From NCBI GenBank assembly GCA_013398175.1, contig VZRZ01008555.1, positions 3,511,968 to 3,575,967 of the forward strand: 64,000 bases of DNA, given 5' to 3'. Of this stretch, positions 26,015 through 40,007 are shown one piece after another. How positions within the stretch are numbered: position 1 is the stretch's first letter; the number at the start of each line of letters is the position of its first letter. This DNA comes from Climacteris rufus (lineage: Eukaryota > Chordata > Aves > Passeriformes > Climacteridae). Made by a program: the position numbers and the translations under genes. The notes below the pieces were generated by a model that was not told where the DNA came from, did no database searches, and saw only the letters and a program-made list of their open reading frames with translations.

Positions 26015-28224
26015 TTTATGCTACTTTGCATGTGCAGAAAGTCCACCTCCCACTAACTTCAGATGCACCTACTCACATTTAGTGTCTTAGCAGCTCACAC
26101 CACAAATTACTCAATTGGGGTGTGGGAGAAAAATGAGGAATATATATAATACAAATTCCTCAGACTTGCATGTGAACTTTACAACAGAGTTAGGATACAG
26201 TTTTCTAGAGGGTGTTATTTGCTGTAAGACTCTTCTTTCTTTTCCCCAGCAGAACCAGCCCCCACCATCACATGCTTTTCAGCTCTCCAGCAAGGGAGGT
26301 TGAGATGGTACAGGCAGGATCTTCCTTCCTACTGTCTTGACACCAGGTACAGAGCAGGTCAAAGTGGCATCTCACAAAGCAAATATAAGCACTGTGCATT
26401 AAAGTAAACACACAAACGAAGAACCCCCAAAAGCAGACTTCTGTCATGGGGTTCATGCAGAGCACCCCTGAACAACAGTGTGAGTGAGCTCTGTGGGTAT
26501 GCAGCATACTCCTGAACTATCTGAAATAGTCCTGTCGTGGGTAGCAGTAGAAAAACTTACTCATTTGTGTCCTGCCTTGAGTGGGACGGAGATTCTTTAT
26601 GACTAGTCTCGTGTCTGTTCACTTAATGGCAAGAGAACGTATTTCATATTTGCTAAGGCCCTGTGTTCTGGTGGTTAAGGACTTTTCTCTTTTGCTCCCA
26701 TATTAGTTCCTGTCATCCTGCCTTATTATCAGCCCCCTAATTGACACTGCCAACCCATCTCGTCCCCTTCTGACTCCTGCCTTCTGCTCAGCTCCTGCCT
26801 GTACACTTGTTCTCCTGCTGTCATTCTTGCTGTATCTGTACCCTCTGCCCTTCTTTTTTTGTTCCAACTTCTAGTAAAACTTCTGTGCAGAGAAGACAAC
26901 TTGCTTAGGAGGACTAGACATTTAGCATCTTATATGAGAGCTGGAGCCTTAAGGAAATTCTGCAGGCAAATTTTAAAATGTCAGCTGAGGATATTAAAAT
27001 TGAGTTTTCTCATTAAATTTTCCCTATTTGGTTAGTTTTTCATGAAACCAGCATAACACTTAACTTCCAGCTGGACAACTACTTGGAGAGTTTAAAGGCA
27101 CCACTCTGATGGTTGTAGGTGTTGGAATTCTTTGATAAGATTGTAATAAAGTGTGTTAACCTGGTCAAAACTGGAATTCCCTCTGATTTTCTCAGTGAGA
27201 AACAGCTAAACCGTTCTAGCTGAAACATGAAAAACATTCTAAGTGTGTTCATATAGTCTCATCTGTATTTAAGCCTTTGGAGAGGAACTAAACCAATGGT
27301 CATGACTCTTCCAAATAAAACTGAAATTTACCTAAATTTGTTTGTCTTGCTCTTGGTTGGGACATTGAGGAATAAAAGGATCTCTTGTTACTTTTGTATT
27401 TTATGCTTGTATTGTAAAGGTGCTAGAGGGTGGCATGAGTGCTCTTATGTTAAAAATAGAAAGTCACCCATGTGAGAGGCTAAAGCATCATCAGAGTCCG
27501 GTTAAGTGACAAATAAATGTGAGTCAGTGGGATCAAGCTCTTTAAACATTAGCCTGATTCCATATTTTACTTGTACTGTGCTGTGAGAATGCCACGGGAC
27601 TTACATTTTTGAAGATGGTTGCATGGCTTGTTCATTACTGGGATAAACCAATTGCTCCAGGGAGGACAAGCCTCTGAAAATGTTGATGAACGTGCAGCTA
27701 ATGGTGGGTGCTGTTTTATGCAAATAGTTTTCTTCTGCTGGGAGAAGAGGGATCAAGGAATACTTGAGTTAGGAAGGTGACTGTCAGCGTGGGAGGGTGG
27801 TACTGAACCTCAGTTTTGCTGCTGAGTGCCATTTGTCTGGTTTAACTGGCTTCAGGATAAGTGTTGGGAGTAGTTTGGTCTTTCCTTGTGAAGTATGGTA
27901 TTGATTAATATTGATATCTGTTGCAAGGTAAATGCTGCTGTAATCTGATGTGCTGAAGCAGCTACTGATCATGGTTGATAGTAATGTTTCAGCCTCTGAC
28001 GCTCTTTCTTCCCTTCTACCCTTACAGCAGTTGATGTTAGACTGCCCTCCCCTTTTGGGGAGGTGCAGTATACATAACTGTATTGAACATGACACTGTCT
28101 ATCTGCATCCTTTCCTTCTGTGCCATGTGGTACTGCAGAGTGCAATAGGGGAACAGAGTCGAACCTATGTTACCTGGGTGAGCCAGGAGAGAGCTGGGAG
28201 AGCTTTTCTTTCCTCCTGATGGTC

Positions 28225-28242
28225 TGGGAGGGAGGGAGGGAG
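28225..28242. repeat. (GGGA)n microsatellite
   Basis: A short run of GGGA/GGAG units on the plus strand. Confidence 0.85.
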
Positions 28243-30383
28243 GATGCTGGCTAAACAGAACTATTATTTTATTATTTTATGCTGTTGGCATTAAAAGTGC
28301 AGGTTTGTCTATTTTGGTCTTAAGCAGGTCCAGTGAATCTCTTGTGAAGTAGATCCAAAGCCCTGGGACCTCACTGTGCTGCAACTGCCAAGAGACACTT
28401 GTGATGAAGTCCCATATGGGATTCCTCTCCAGGAATACCCTGCACTGCTCTAGCTGGACATAAAGCCTTTGCAGATTTCCCTTGGGCTTCTCTCTTATTT
28501 TCACTGGCTCTGTCTTCCAAGTGTGACTTACAAGTGGGAGGACAGGAGCCAGCTGGAGTTCATGGCATCCCTCAAAGTTGAGGTGTGTCTTTTTTTTATG
28601 GAAATGAAGCAAATATATTGCCTTTTAATGGCTTTTGTTCAGTTATATGCAAATTGCTCTGCTAGAGGCTGATAAAAGGTCCCCTTTAACATGAACAAAC
28701 TGGACTGGAAAAAGTCACTGAGATTGTCAAGGAAATTTTATCCTTCTATCAGGAGGCAAAAGTAGGGTCCCTAGAATTAAGACAAATGCAGCTAATATCC
28801 GCTTAATGGTGATTTGATTATTTTTTCATTACAAGTAACTAGTTCCCTTTTCTAATTATATGGCTTACTTTTATCTAAGAAAAATTACCCAATTTATGGG
28901 AGTGGACCATTAAAATTGCTCATCCATTAACAGTTTATTGTGCTGCTATGAGATTGCTGGTTTCAGAAAATGTCTGTTGCAATAGATATGTATAGATTTT
29001 TGGTTCTTCTGCCATTTTGCCAACGGTTGTGACAAATGAGAAAGCAGGTGAGAGTGGATGTACAAGGCAAAAATTATATGCAGAGGTCAGAGAGCACAAA
29101 CACTGCACACATTTAGTATGTCTTTGAGGGAGTGAGAAGTATTAGAGGGGAAGGGGGCACTAGGGAATAAGACCAAAGTGTGTAAAGAGGCACTGGTACT
29201 TGGAAAGGCTTCAGGTTTAATAAAGGTTTAGCAAATTCAAGGAGACCACTGTATGTTATGTGTTTGACCTCTGCACTTCTTGATTTTTACCTCTTTCTTC
29301 TTCTTCTCCTGCAACTGCTGTATGAGCATGTTATCCAAAAGGGAGAAGGGACATCAGTCAACCAAATGACACAACAGGGACAGGAGAGGTGCTTGGAGGT
29401 GCAGTGAGGAGCATGATGTGAGAAAGCCTCGGCTCCTGCAGGCCACTCCTGTTAGTTTTGTCATGGGCTAGGGATGCCAGCAGGAAAAGGTGGTGCAGAG
29501 GGGTAACATCTCTTAATGTACATTAACATCTTGTTAATGTATCAATTAACAGTTGGAAAGAGACAAGATTTGAGCTGAAAGCACTAATGTAGTTTCTCTG
29601 TATCATCGAAACATATGTTCTTGTGCTGTGTCATATAATATTAAGACTGATGGATATCTGAAGATCAAGTGTTCATCTATATGGGGAAACTGACTGGTAA
29701 AGGAATTGTGAATAGTTACACCTGTAAACTATAAGTAAATTGGGGTAATTCCTCACATGGATCTCCATTCTAGAAAGAAAGCCACTTTTATTCTGAAATG
29801 CAGTGCCTGTTAAGGGAGCAATAACAACAAACTATGATTATCAGACTATTCTCAGCATAGACAAGCCAGAAGAATAAAGTAAGGAAAGGGAGAGGACTAA
29901 AAAGATAGAGATGGAAAGAAGGTAGTCAAGTGGTTAACCAGAGATACCTGTGGGAAGATGTGGTATAACTATCCTTTCTCGTCTGAATTTTACAGTCTGA
30001 AATTAGTTATGTAGTAGCCCTCAGAAATTTTTTTAAATGTGAGATATTTTTTCAAATTCAATTTTGAAGAGTTTGTGCTCTTCCATCAGTTCAACATGGT
30101 AATAGGCTGTGTATGTATTGACTTTTTCCATACAATTTCTAATGACAAAGTTCTTGGTTATGAGTTTAATTAGGAGTCAGTACTGTCTTTCATGTACAAA
30201 GATCAGAAATCTGAGGACTATGAAAAATGCATGTTAATGTCTAGCTACTTTTGATTATGTATTGGGTACACCATTAATACTGATTTATATATAGAATAAA
30301 ATTTTTCTTCAGCAGAAGAAGGGCATAGCATATGCATGTATATACACCTATTTTAGGCTGAAATGCCCTTTGACAAGCCAAGA

Positions 30384-30427
30384 ACAGGGCCCTATATACA
30401 TCTTTACAGGGCCCTATGTACATCTTT
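30384..30427. repeat. Tandem duplication, 22 bp x2
   Basis: Two adjacent 22-bp units (30384-30405 and 30406-30427) each contain ACAGGGCCCTAT and CATCTTT and differ at one position. The GGGCCC core is itself palindromic. Confidence 0.9.
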
Positions 30428-31639
30428 AGTAACTGAATTTTGTCTGTTCACATACTGCATCTTTGCTTTACTGAAATATTTTTTTACTGTTGTACTTGTT
30501 TGCCATAATTATGAGCAAGCTGCTTAATGATGGCCTGTCCTAATGCAAATTGTGCCACTTAATTACTTGCATTAATGTTGTAGAAAGTTTCAGATACATG
30601 GGATGAGTCCATGGAGCTACAAGCAATAAAAAAAGCTTCAGACTAGGGAAAGTATCTGAGTGTGGGGTTGCCTCCTCCTGGAAAAACCAAATGAGAGAGG
30701 CAACCTCCCTTTTCCTCTTCTCATGTTCTACTGCTGATGAGAGAGCAGAGCTTTCTGTTGAGGTGAAGAGCTATCCTCACAACATGAGGATACCCAAAGA
30801 GTGTGGTTAACCCCAAAAGAGCGTGGTAACACGCTGCTGTTTGCTGTGTTGGCAGGGAAAGCCATTTCTGCAGTGGGAGATACACTTCTGAATAAGGAGA
30901 TTCAGACATGGTCCTTATCCATGGGTGAATACATGAGGAGTTTAGTCTGAAGGTGCTAGATGTTCAAAGTGTTAAACATTGATGCTGGGAGGAGTTTTCA
31001 GGTCTAATTTCCATATGTTTGAACACTGGAGACTTCCTAATAGAACATACAGAGAACTGTATTTAAATTCCAGTATTTATTTAATTCAGCTTCTTTATGG
31101 AGTTCCTCGAATTATTCTTGTTTTTTTAACCTTCAGTAAAGTGTTTTTGAAAGTTTAGATGTTATGTAGTTAGCATTGCTCCCTTTCTTAAGAACAGGCA
31201 ATTCTATGAACTGGTCTAATTTCTGTAACTTTAAATGCAATGTTTCTATACATCTTTACCTGTGCTTAAAAGCTATGCATGGACCATTAAAATAATAAGA
31301 GAAGTAAGGGGAAAGTTTTAGTGTAAAATGTTATATTAAATGTATCAAATATTTCATAGACTTTTCTTTTTTTCTGTTGTCACAGATTACCACCTTTCTT
31401 AGTTATTTCATTCAAATGTTTTCCTGGAGGGATCGTGCCTTCCTTTCCTGGGTGTGATATTGGAGGAGTACTGGTTGACCATTTTGCTTTATTGTACCCA
31501 TGCTACTGTCATCAGAGTTGAGTAGGAAACAAATGTCCTGCTGTGTCAAACTCTTCAGGAATTCAGACTTCTTACCTTGAAGAAGAAGGCTGCAAAACTT
31601 TTCTAATGGAAAAAATCCCCCATGCTTCTACAATATGAA

Positions 31640-31980
31640 AGAAAGCATCCCCATGCCATGGGTAGGGATATCTTTCACTAGACCTGGTTGTTTAAAGCCC
31701 CATCCAGTTTGACCTGGAACACTTCCAGGGATGGGCCACAATTCCAGGGATGGATCCACAATTTCTCTGGGCAACGTGTACCAATGCTTCAACACTTTCA
31801 TAATAAAAAATGTCTTCCTAATGTCTGATCTAAATCTACTCTCAGTTTAAGACTGGTGTCTCTTGTCCTGTTGCTCAGGCCCTGGTAAAAAGTCCTTCTC
31901 CATCTTTCTTGTAAGTTCCCTGTGTACATTGAAAGGCTGCAATAAGGTCTCTCTTATAGATAAAGAGAAGGGTGTATCCT
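31640..31980 (-). mobile_element. CR1 LINE 3'-end fragment
   Basis: The plus strand matches the reverse complement of the CR1 3' region in my memory of the consensus. The fragment runs from the part near the 3' end (CCCATGCCATGGG, then the CTAGACCTGG block) through ACTTCCAGGGATGG and TTCTCTGGGCAACG to CTTCCTAATGTCTGATCTAA and finally GCAATAAGGTCTC. The element is therefore on the minus strand with its 3' end near 31640. It is diverged and 5'-truncated, as most avian CR1 copies are, and has no coding capacity. A small internal duplication of TTCCAGGGATGG is present. Confidence 0.88.
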
Positions 31981-34439
31981 GGAAATGTCAAATCTATTTT
32001 CCAAGACTTTGTTAGGATGTTCCACATAAAGACAGACATGGAGTTCTCTCCAGTAGGCATAGTTCAAAGTTAGTGAATTTTTGAGCATAGTAGCCCTAGC
32101 AGCTCTGTGTAGCCTGTGGAAAACATTTCCAGAGAATGATTCTTCCCATCTCACTGAGACTCTGGAGGTGACTCTTTCCAGATCCTTGAACAACTAAATA
32201 AAATGAAATAGGTTGAACAAGCCAAAATCTACAAATATGAGAGCAATTTATAACTAGGAATATTTGTAAAGGCTGAAATTTACCCCTAATGAACCAATAC
32301 AAACATTATATATTAATTATGAGCAGTTTGTGTTTGTTCAGGAGGCACATAAAAGATCATCAGGTCTGTACGAAAGGCTCAATTCCATACTGTTTAAAGT
32401 GGTATTTGTTAGGGGACTGAATTTTCTATATTTTCCCCTTTTATGTCATACCTATATAGTTCCATTCAAAGTCATACATTTTTTTAGGTGGAGAGGAATA
32501 TTCCATATTGCTGATGCAATTGTTTTATTGTTACTCTTGGCACACAGCCATTTAATTGGCTTGAAGGAACAGTAGTTGCAGGGCCTGATAAGTAGGATGA
32601 TTGTCATCAAGAGTCATTTAGTGTTTGCTTTCACAGAGCACAAGCTCCCTTTGATTCACTTTAAAAGGATAAGGCCCGATTTTTGTCTGGTGTAAATCAG
32701 AGAAAAATCCTGCCTGTTGTGAATGTGTGTCTTTTGTATTTAATTAATTGCTTGAAGATTTTTCTTGTAAGCCTATTGTAGGATTTGTACAATCTCATTT
32801 AGTCCATCCTGACTTTTGAAATTCTTCAGTTCTACCTCTGTGAACACTGTCTGTTTCTCATATATCTCTGTGATGGGAGGCTTGGTACTGAACACTGCTT
32901 GCAAGGTGAGACTGTATTGATTTAGACAGTGGTTTAATGCTTTCAGGACTTTTCTCAGTACAATGCTTCCTGATATTCTGTCAGCTTTATAAAATGGCAC
33001 TGAGCTTTGTACAATATTCTTGTTTTGCTGACCACATCAATACTTAAATAATTTCTTCCTAGTTTGTACAAGCCTGGCTGGAGCACTGCAGACTGGGCAC
33101 TGCAAACTCCATTGCACTGGGATCAATGTAGGCACTGTGTACTTTTTTCCTCTTCTTTCCATCAGTCTTTCAAGTCATTACTGGAAAGATGTGTTTCTGT
33201 ACACAGCTTGGCCTTCAGAACGTGGGAGGTAGTGTGGAAGTCCACAATCCCTGGAAACTCTGTTTTCTTTGCTATATTTTATTCCCAAAGCTTCAACATA
33301 GAATGACTAAGTCCTGGCATCTTTTAAATTCCCAAAAGATTGCCTGGCTCCTATTCAGCCATGGGCTTTCCACTCTTCTGGTGTTGCTGAATTATTGATG
33401 TTACTTCGTTGCAAAAGAGCTCCTTAATGCCCATGTTTAAGTACAAGGGTCTGATGTGACACACTCCCTTCTGTAGTTCTTCTCATCCCTTAGACACACA
33501 CAGGCAACTTGCAGAGGGAATGGGTTGGGGTGAGGGAGGAGAGAGTGTGTGAGCAGACAGGGAAAAATGGGTTCAGATACCAAAACACCAGGATAGGAGC
33601 CGCAGCTGAAAAAACTGAACAAAAAAGTGTTTTGTTAGTTGGAAGGAGATGGCTGTGTCTAGTCCATTTTGGCAAGGAAGATCCACATTAGTTTTCAGCA
33701 TTTTGCTAAGGCAGCTTCTGAGAGAGTTGTTCCTGCAGGCCTGTCTCCTCTCTCAGGTTTGCTTTTAGTTATGATGGGCAGAAGTATGCTGGGGATACCT
33801 TTGGGAAGGCAGTACAGCGATGTTGGAAGGCTCTGTGCTTGTTCACTGAAGCACGAGAGCAAATTCTGTGCACGTTTCAAGGCAGGAGCGTGACTGGTTG
33901 CCTGCATCTGCCTCAAATCCTGCAATCCTACCTTACCATTCTCTCATGCTGCCTGTGCAAGTGCAGCCTAAACCTCCTATGTGCCAGCCCCTTTGTGTCT
34001 CCTTCCAGCCCTCCACCAAAGCAGCCTCAGTACCTCTTGAGCCTGAATTTGTCTTTGTTCAACATAAACAACCCAGTTCCTCAGCATATCCCAGCAAGAT
34101 CCCAGTAGGAATTTTGGTACTAGAATGTTCACTTTTTTATGGGTGAAAATAACTCATAAGTCTTGGCATCCAACTTTGGTGTCTCAGCCCTGCATTACAT
34201 TAGCAAGGGATGATTGTGCTTAGCTAGAAATATAACGGGCTCCTATTTTGCTGCTAAATTATGGGCTTCTAAAGTTTATAGCAGAAATTCTGGTGTTAAT
34301 CCCTAAATACATGACTTTATACTCCATGTTCTTCAGTTTTAATCTGTTTTACTCTTAGCCTACCTGTGCAATACTCTGATCTTTCTCTGCACTGACATCG
34401 CCTTTGAATCTTGTGATATGCTCTTGTTTCATTAGCATG
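31981..34439. other. Intergenic, no gene recognised
   Basis: AT-rich sequence with several short chance open frames. Nothing conserved or repetitive was recognised with confidence. Confidence 0.6.
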
Positions 34440-34590
34440 TTTTCATTTTCTTGTGCCAAGGTTGTTAATGAAAGTATTAAATAAGATCAGTTCCAAGGCC
34501 CCAAGCTTGAAGAAGCCTTAATTGGATGTGCAGGGTACATTTTGTAGATAAACAAAGGACACAGCACAAATCCTTATGGGAGTAAATCAG
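34440..34590 (-). mobile_element. Possible old CR1-like LINE fragment
   Basis: The plus strand contains a decayed series resembling the reverse complement of the CR1 region that reads GTTAATGAA, then TATTAAATA, then CAGTTCCAAGGCCCC. The order of blocks fits an ancient CR1/L3-type copy on the minus strand, but similarity by eye is weak and the ends are arbitrary. Confidence 0.35.
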
Positions 34591-37500
34591 CCTAATCCTG
34601 ATGTCTTCTGTAGAGTTATTCTGTTTATTCAGAGGATGCTGCTTCATTTCAGTCTTTTGTCCTGCACACAGATAGCAAAACAGTCCCTTGTCCTATGGCC
34701 TGGGTAACTTTATAAGGACAATGAAATACGATTTGGATGAAGCATGATTGGATGGACAGCAGTGATGTTGAGGTGGAAGCAGGACAGAAACGCTTTTTCA
34801 GCAACTTGGTGAGCAACAAGCAAGAATGTCTTGTGCAGATGTGGGAACAGGTAAAGGATACAAGCTAAATGCCCTAAAGAGACAGATAAGGAGCCTCACA
34901 GAAATGCTGTATGCTTTTGGGGGCATCAAGTCAGAAATGCACTGTGCTCCTGGCATGGCTCAAACAGCCACTTGTGAAAACAACAGATATGTCTTTATAT
35001 AAACCACTACTCAATCATATTACATATCTTCTTCTGTATGGAATACTATTGTCATGATTCATGTGAACCTTTAACCTTATTTTATGTGTAGAACCAATTG
35101 CACTTTCTGTAGAAAGATATTTTCAGTGTTTTTTTTTACAATTAAATAGCGAGGAGTACATAGAGGCAAACACTGAGCAAAACCACATTATTAAGCATCT
35201 GCAAAGCAGTTAGGAGTATTAAAGACCATGGGCTTCAGGAGAATTATCTGCCCCTCCATGACCCCTGAAAGCTGTTGTGCTGTAGTGTATCAGCCCTTTT
35301 CCTGCACCCTTCTGTCTCTCTTCTCTTTATTACACTGATGATCTTGGGAAACACAAAGGAGAAAACCAAGAAATTACTTTCCAATTTACCTACATTAAGC
35401 CAGTCCAGATGGCTTAATGTCCAGTCCAGGCTTCTGCCTTTTCCTCAAGTTTGGATTTTATTCTCACAGACTCTTTCCAGACCTAAACAAATCTGAAGTT
35501 ACAAGGATTTCATCTTTCCAAATTTTTCCCAGTCCCCTGGACCTGTTGTCTAAAGGCAGTGCTTTTGTGGTAACTCAAGGAGAAATTTGTTAAACATGGC
35601 ATGGATTCCTAGATATCCAGGGAAGGAACAGGAGGGTAGAAGGCTGTTAACTAGAGAGAGGCTTCAGGGGTTGTGTGTGTCTCTGTTCATGCTAAGGGAC
35701 AGCACTACTTTTGGTATAAGTTCATTTAATTCTAGCACATCAGTGTGGAGTACACTGCAAAGTTATAGGAAAGCTGAAGAGAATTCCCTATAGCAACTCT
35801 CAGAATTGCTTTCCTTTAGCAAGTGTCTGCATAGCCTGACCTCAGCAATTTGCCTCATAATAATCATTTGTGCTGGCTCAAAACTGAGGGCACCAATTAA
35901 ACTGTAATCCAGCAATATGTCTCTAGTTAAGGATCCACTTCCTGTTATCCTGAAAGAGTTGGACTCCTCCCATAGGTTACTGAATCTGCCTCCAAACTAG
36001 GTTTATATCTTTGCCAGTTTGCAGTAAACAATATTAGCTGCAGGGGCAAGCCTAGTTAACACTATTCTACAAGCTCTCCTGCAAGGATCCCAGGGAAAGA
36101 CAAGGATAACATTCTTCCTTCAATGGCATGGGTCTCTTCTTGTTTCAGAAGGCCAAAAGGGAGATGGAAAGACTTGTGACTCCTTGAATTGAGATACACC
36201 TCTGTGTTGCAGTGTTGCCCTTTCCATTCCTGTATCAGTGTTTAAGCTGTAGTTCCACTGTTGTACCAGTCCTTAGGCTGAAGCAGATCTCTGAGTGCAC
36301 TGGAAAATGAATTGCCATTCCCAGCTGGACACAGCTATTATTGTTTATTGTGTGCTGAGTGTTCATCTCGATGCTGTTAAACTCAGAGCACATTTGTGAA
36401 ATGCACTACACATAACTCCTATCCTCTGACACCCATCTAGCTTGAGTTAGGCATGGAAAGGAAAAAACAAAAATACCTCTCCTGGATCATCCCTTACAGT
36501 AGGAGATCACTTTTTTCCCATTTCCCCACATTCTTTACATTCTTTCACATGGCTGTGTCCGGGGGAGGACCAGCCAGATCATGAGCCTACTGCAAAGGCA
36601 CTGACTTGAGGCACAAGGATAAATGTTAGTGAATGTTAACCTGCAGGAGAACAGGGAGCACCTTGTGGAGCACCTTGCTCTTTCCACTGAGGGATTAGGA
36701 ATCTGTTTCTACAAGGAAAGGGAACACTGCAGACAAATACCCTCTGTTCAACTCTATTCCCATTCAGCGATACGGAGTGGAAAGGTTCCCTTCCCCTGCT
36801 GAAAAAGTCAGGAAGAGTAGTAGATTTGGTCCCTGAACTCAAGACATCGTATTGTCTACTTTCCTATGTGAATTTTACAATTCATGTTCCTCTAAATCTG
36901 GACAGAAACTTCCTAGCACACTTCCAGAAGGATGTGACACACGTTAACGCACACTAAAGTCAGCGTGCCTTGTTTGTACAGTGATTAGTATATCCCCATT
37001 TTGGTTGCAAGTTTTCACTGCCAAATATTTGTGTGAAGCTTAGTTCCTGTGATATTGCAGGTATACATCTGCCAGGATGGATCTACTTTGAATGATTGCT
37101 TTCTTCAAGCATTTGTCCTTTGAAGCATTGTCCAAAGGAGACACTTCCTTTGTAATGCCTGGCAAAAGATAGATTGTAAAACCACCCCAACCTGCTCCAA
37201 GCCACCTTCTGAGCTGAAAGGAGGAATATGACCACAACAGTGCATCCCACTTTTAGGGAAAATAAAGATGGAAGTGTTACTTTTTTCCTGCTCAAAGAAA
37301 GTGAAGTGAAACAGGCACCTCACAGCTTTTGGAATCAACCTAATTGAATAGAAAAATTAAGGCCATAAAGTAATCTGGGCTTTATAGCTGAAATCTAATC
37401 TCTGTCAAAGCATTTCAAGAATGTGCACCCTGCCTGTAAAATGCAGAATAATTATGGCAACAGAACCTGCACGCTAATTTGTGCTGCCCTTGCCACAAAT

Positions 37501-38093
37501 TGCCCTGGCAATTCTCCTTTGTCATTCTGCATCCTGAGAGATGCTGAGCCCCTGTTAAACTCGCAGTCTGGTGGTGGGAGTGTGCCTGCTTCACCCAGGA
37601 GTGTCAGTGAGTTGTTAAGAGCATGTAAACAATTTAAAGGCAATAACCTGAGGTGGAGTCCTGTGTGTTTTCAAGAAATACCTGGGCAACAGGTAATGTC
37701 CTGCCTATCTTTGTGAAGCTCCTATCACTTTGTCATCATGCCTGTACTTGATGTATCAGGGACAGTACCCCTGTAGGTATGAGGTCACTGCTGTATTGAG
37801 TCCTTCCTGTGCCTCCATCTCAGCCTTTTCCAGAGGTACAGAAGCTGAGGAGGACATTAGGATCTTTAAAATGAAGTGTTTGGAGCACAATGAAGCACTT
37901 ATTTTGTGCTGACAGGAAAGCTTTGCTCACTCTTAGTAGCTGCAGATACAGGCGGCTGATGGATACAGCCCCTGCTCTCATCATCTTCCACTGCCTGGAT
38001 GTCACTTACGTGTTGCTGAAACCTCCAGCCCAAAGAAGTATCACTTTTCTCTCATGCAGTTTTTCAGGCTTTGTCTGATTCATGAATTAGATC

Positions 38094-38130
38094 TAATCCC
38101 TGCTAATCCCTGATCAAACCTAATCTAATC
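38094..38130. promoter_or_regulatory. Cluster of TAATC(C/T) homeodomain half-sites
   Basis: TAATCC occurs at 38094-38099 and 38104-38109, followed by TAATCTAATC at 38121-38130. That is four TAATCN sites in 37 bp, all in the same orientation. TAATCC is the recognised core for K50 homeodomains (OTX, CRX, PITX, GSC). Whether the cluster is functional is inference; it could be chance in AT-rich DNA. Confidence 0.35.
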
Positions 38131-38632
38131 AAGCACCGCTTAAGAACTTGTTAAAACTAAACATTAACATCTAAGTAATATTCCAACAACTCATTTAATT
38201 TTGTTCCTTTTGCACTTAATGCAACATCTAGCTTTTGTTTAATGCCGCTTCCTCGCCTGGTTTTTTTTTTGTGTATGCCCACACACTATTTAAATGATTG
38301 AGAGTTCTGTGTGACAGATATTTAAAATATTTAAATTGCAAGCCAAGGACTGGTTTGTAACTCATCATTTTAGCTGAAATCATTAAGAACCCTGAAGCAC
38401 TCATTGAGCCTTAGGACTGAACCACTGCTCAACTCCTTTTCATGTTTAGATGTTCAGCTTTCATCCACAGATTTAAAGTTCCTAAATGTTATAAACACCT
38501 CATTTATGAAAAAAAAAGATGGTGTGAACAGATTTCTTGCAGTTTAGAGTCTTAATTATCTTTCAAGTAACTCAAAAGCATAATTAAAGACTGTGGGAGC
38601 TGGATACTTAGGTGCATTGGCTGATGCCTGGA

Positions 38633-38672
38633 AGCAAAGCCAAGCCAGGCCAAGCCAAGCAACAAGCAAAGC
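38633..38672. repeat. Degenerate CCAAG/CAAGC simple repeat
   Basis: Several near-repeats of CAAGC/CCAAG units follow each other on the plus strand. A short low-complexity tract. Confidence 0.65.
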
Positions 38673-39999
38673 ACATTTCACCCTCCAGATCCTTTTAGCA
38701 GGTCCTTTCCTAGGGCACAACTTGTTGTTTACAACAAAGGAAATATTACAACTAAAAGACGGTCCCCAGGGGACACTTCCCTGTCTCCGTTAACCGGAGG
38801 AAACAAGACACACCTTCCATGTGACCTGAGAAACTGCTTTTTACTCTGCCATACAGACCTGGGCTAGGCAGGGATGCCAAAACCATCCCTAGGCTGCTGC
38901 TCTATCTTATAAAACTCCACAGCATTTAATGCATGTCAGCTCTGGGACACGGAGATGTAAAATGCATTGCAGTGCTTTTGAAGCTCCCACCAGAACCGTT
39001 GTCTAATCCAAAGGTCATGTATTGCTATGATGTGTCTTGAAATAAGAAAAGTAATCCTTCTTCTTAATGAGTTGAAAGCAGCACTGAATGCTGATAGGGA
39101 TACACTGTTTATACTGTGGGTTGTTTCCCACCAGTTGCAAACTAGAGCTCTGCTTCGTGGAAATGCTGCGTGAGCACTTAAAGCACTTTGGCTCTCAGTG
39201 GCAGCCGAGGCTGATATCCTCTTGTGAGGGGTTCTCAGAAATCTGCAGGAGCAGTTTGCAGTGGGACAGCAGGTCTCTCTGTTCCTCTGGATTATAAATT
39301 GTGTCTTTAGGTTGGTCTTTGTATTCAGAGTTTTGTTACTGAAAAAGTCAATATTTTATCAGTGTAGCTGTCTGCATCTCAATTTTGAGGACAACTAATA
39401 TCCTCAGAAGCACTGATTCCTGGGCTCCTGGCAGCTCAGTTCTGAGTTTAAATTTATACATTTAACTATAAGATTCATCCTGCATTTTTTATGCAAGCCA
39501 TGAAATATTTTTTAATAAAGCTCTTTTGTTACCAATAGGTCAAGTTGCAGTGCTTTTCACAACAAATATTTTATTAAGAACTTTTGATAAATGCTGAACA
39601 ATGGGATGAAAGGGAACATCTTGCTTCCCTTCTATGATCATGATCATACTGTCAGGTTTATGAGTAGACTACTGGGGAATCCTACACCTTGACTTCTGGA
39701 CACCAGAAGGATCCCACTGCAGGATCCCGCTGCTTGCAGCGAGGCTCTGAGCAAGATGCTCAGGCCAAGCCATGCCACAGAACTCTCACCTAAAAGAATA
39801 TTTAAAATGTACCAGTTAAAACACTCTTGCAGAACGATACCCAGCTTTAATCAGCAGAGGCAAGAAAAACAACAGGAAAAAACAGGAAAAGCCTGAGAAG
39901 GATTCTCCAAAAGTGCTGGTTTGAAATCTGCCCTTATATAACTTGTTGAAGTCACCAAATAGGAACCTGGGCCAGCAAACTCATTCAATTTTTTTATTC

Positions 40000-40007
40000 T
40001 ATAAATA
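40000..40007 (+). promoter_or_regulatory. TATA-box-like site in intergenic DNA
   Basis: TATAAATA at 40000-40007 matches the TATA consensus. It precedes a 0.77-kb, relatively GC-rich stretch that ends at a donor-like AG|GTAAGG (40778). This could start a non-coding transcript, but there is no transcript evidence. Confidence 0.25.

Larger units (their letters stand above)
24071..31639. other. Intergenic region upstream of YWHAQ, no gene recognised
   Basis: This is AT-rich, mostly single-copy-looking sequence. It contains small local duplications (25967-25985 with 25996-26014; 30384-30427) and a GGGA run at 28225-28242. The open frames are short and unlike known proteins. No RNA gene was recognised. 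Confidence 0.7.
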
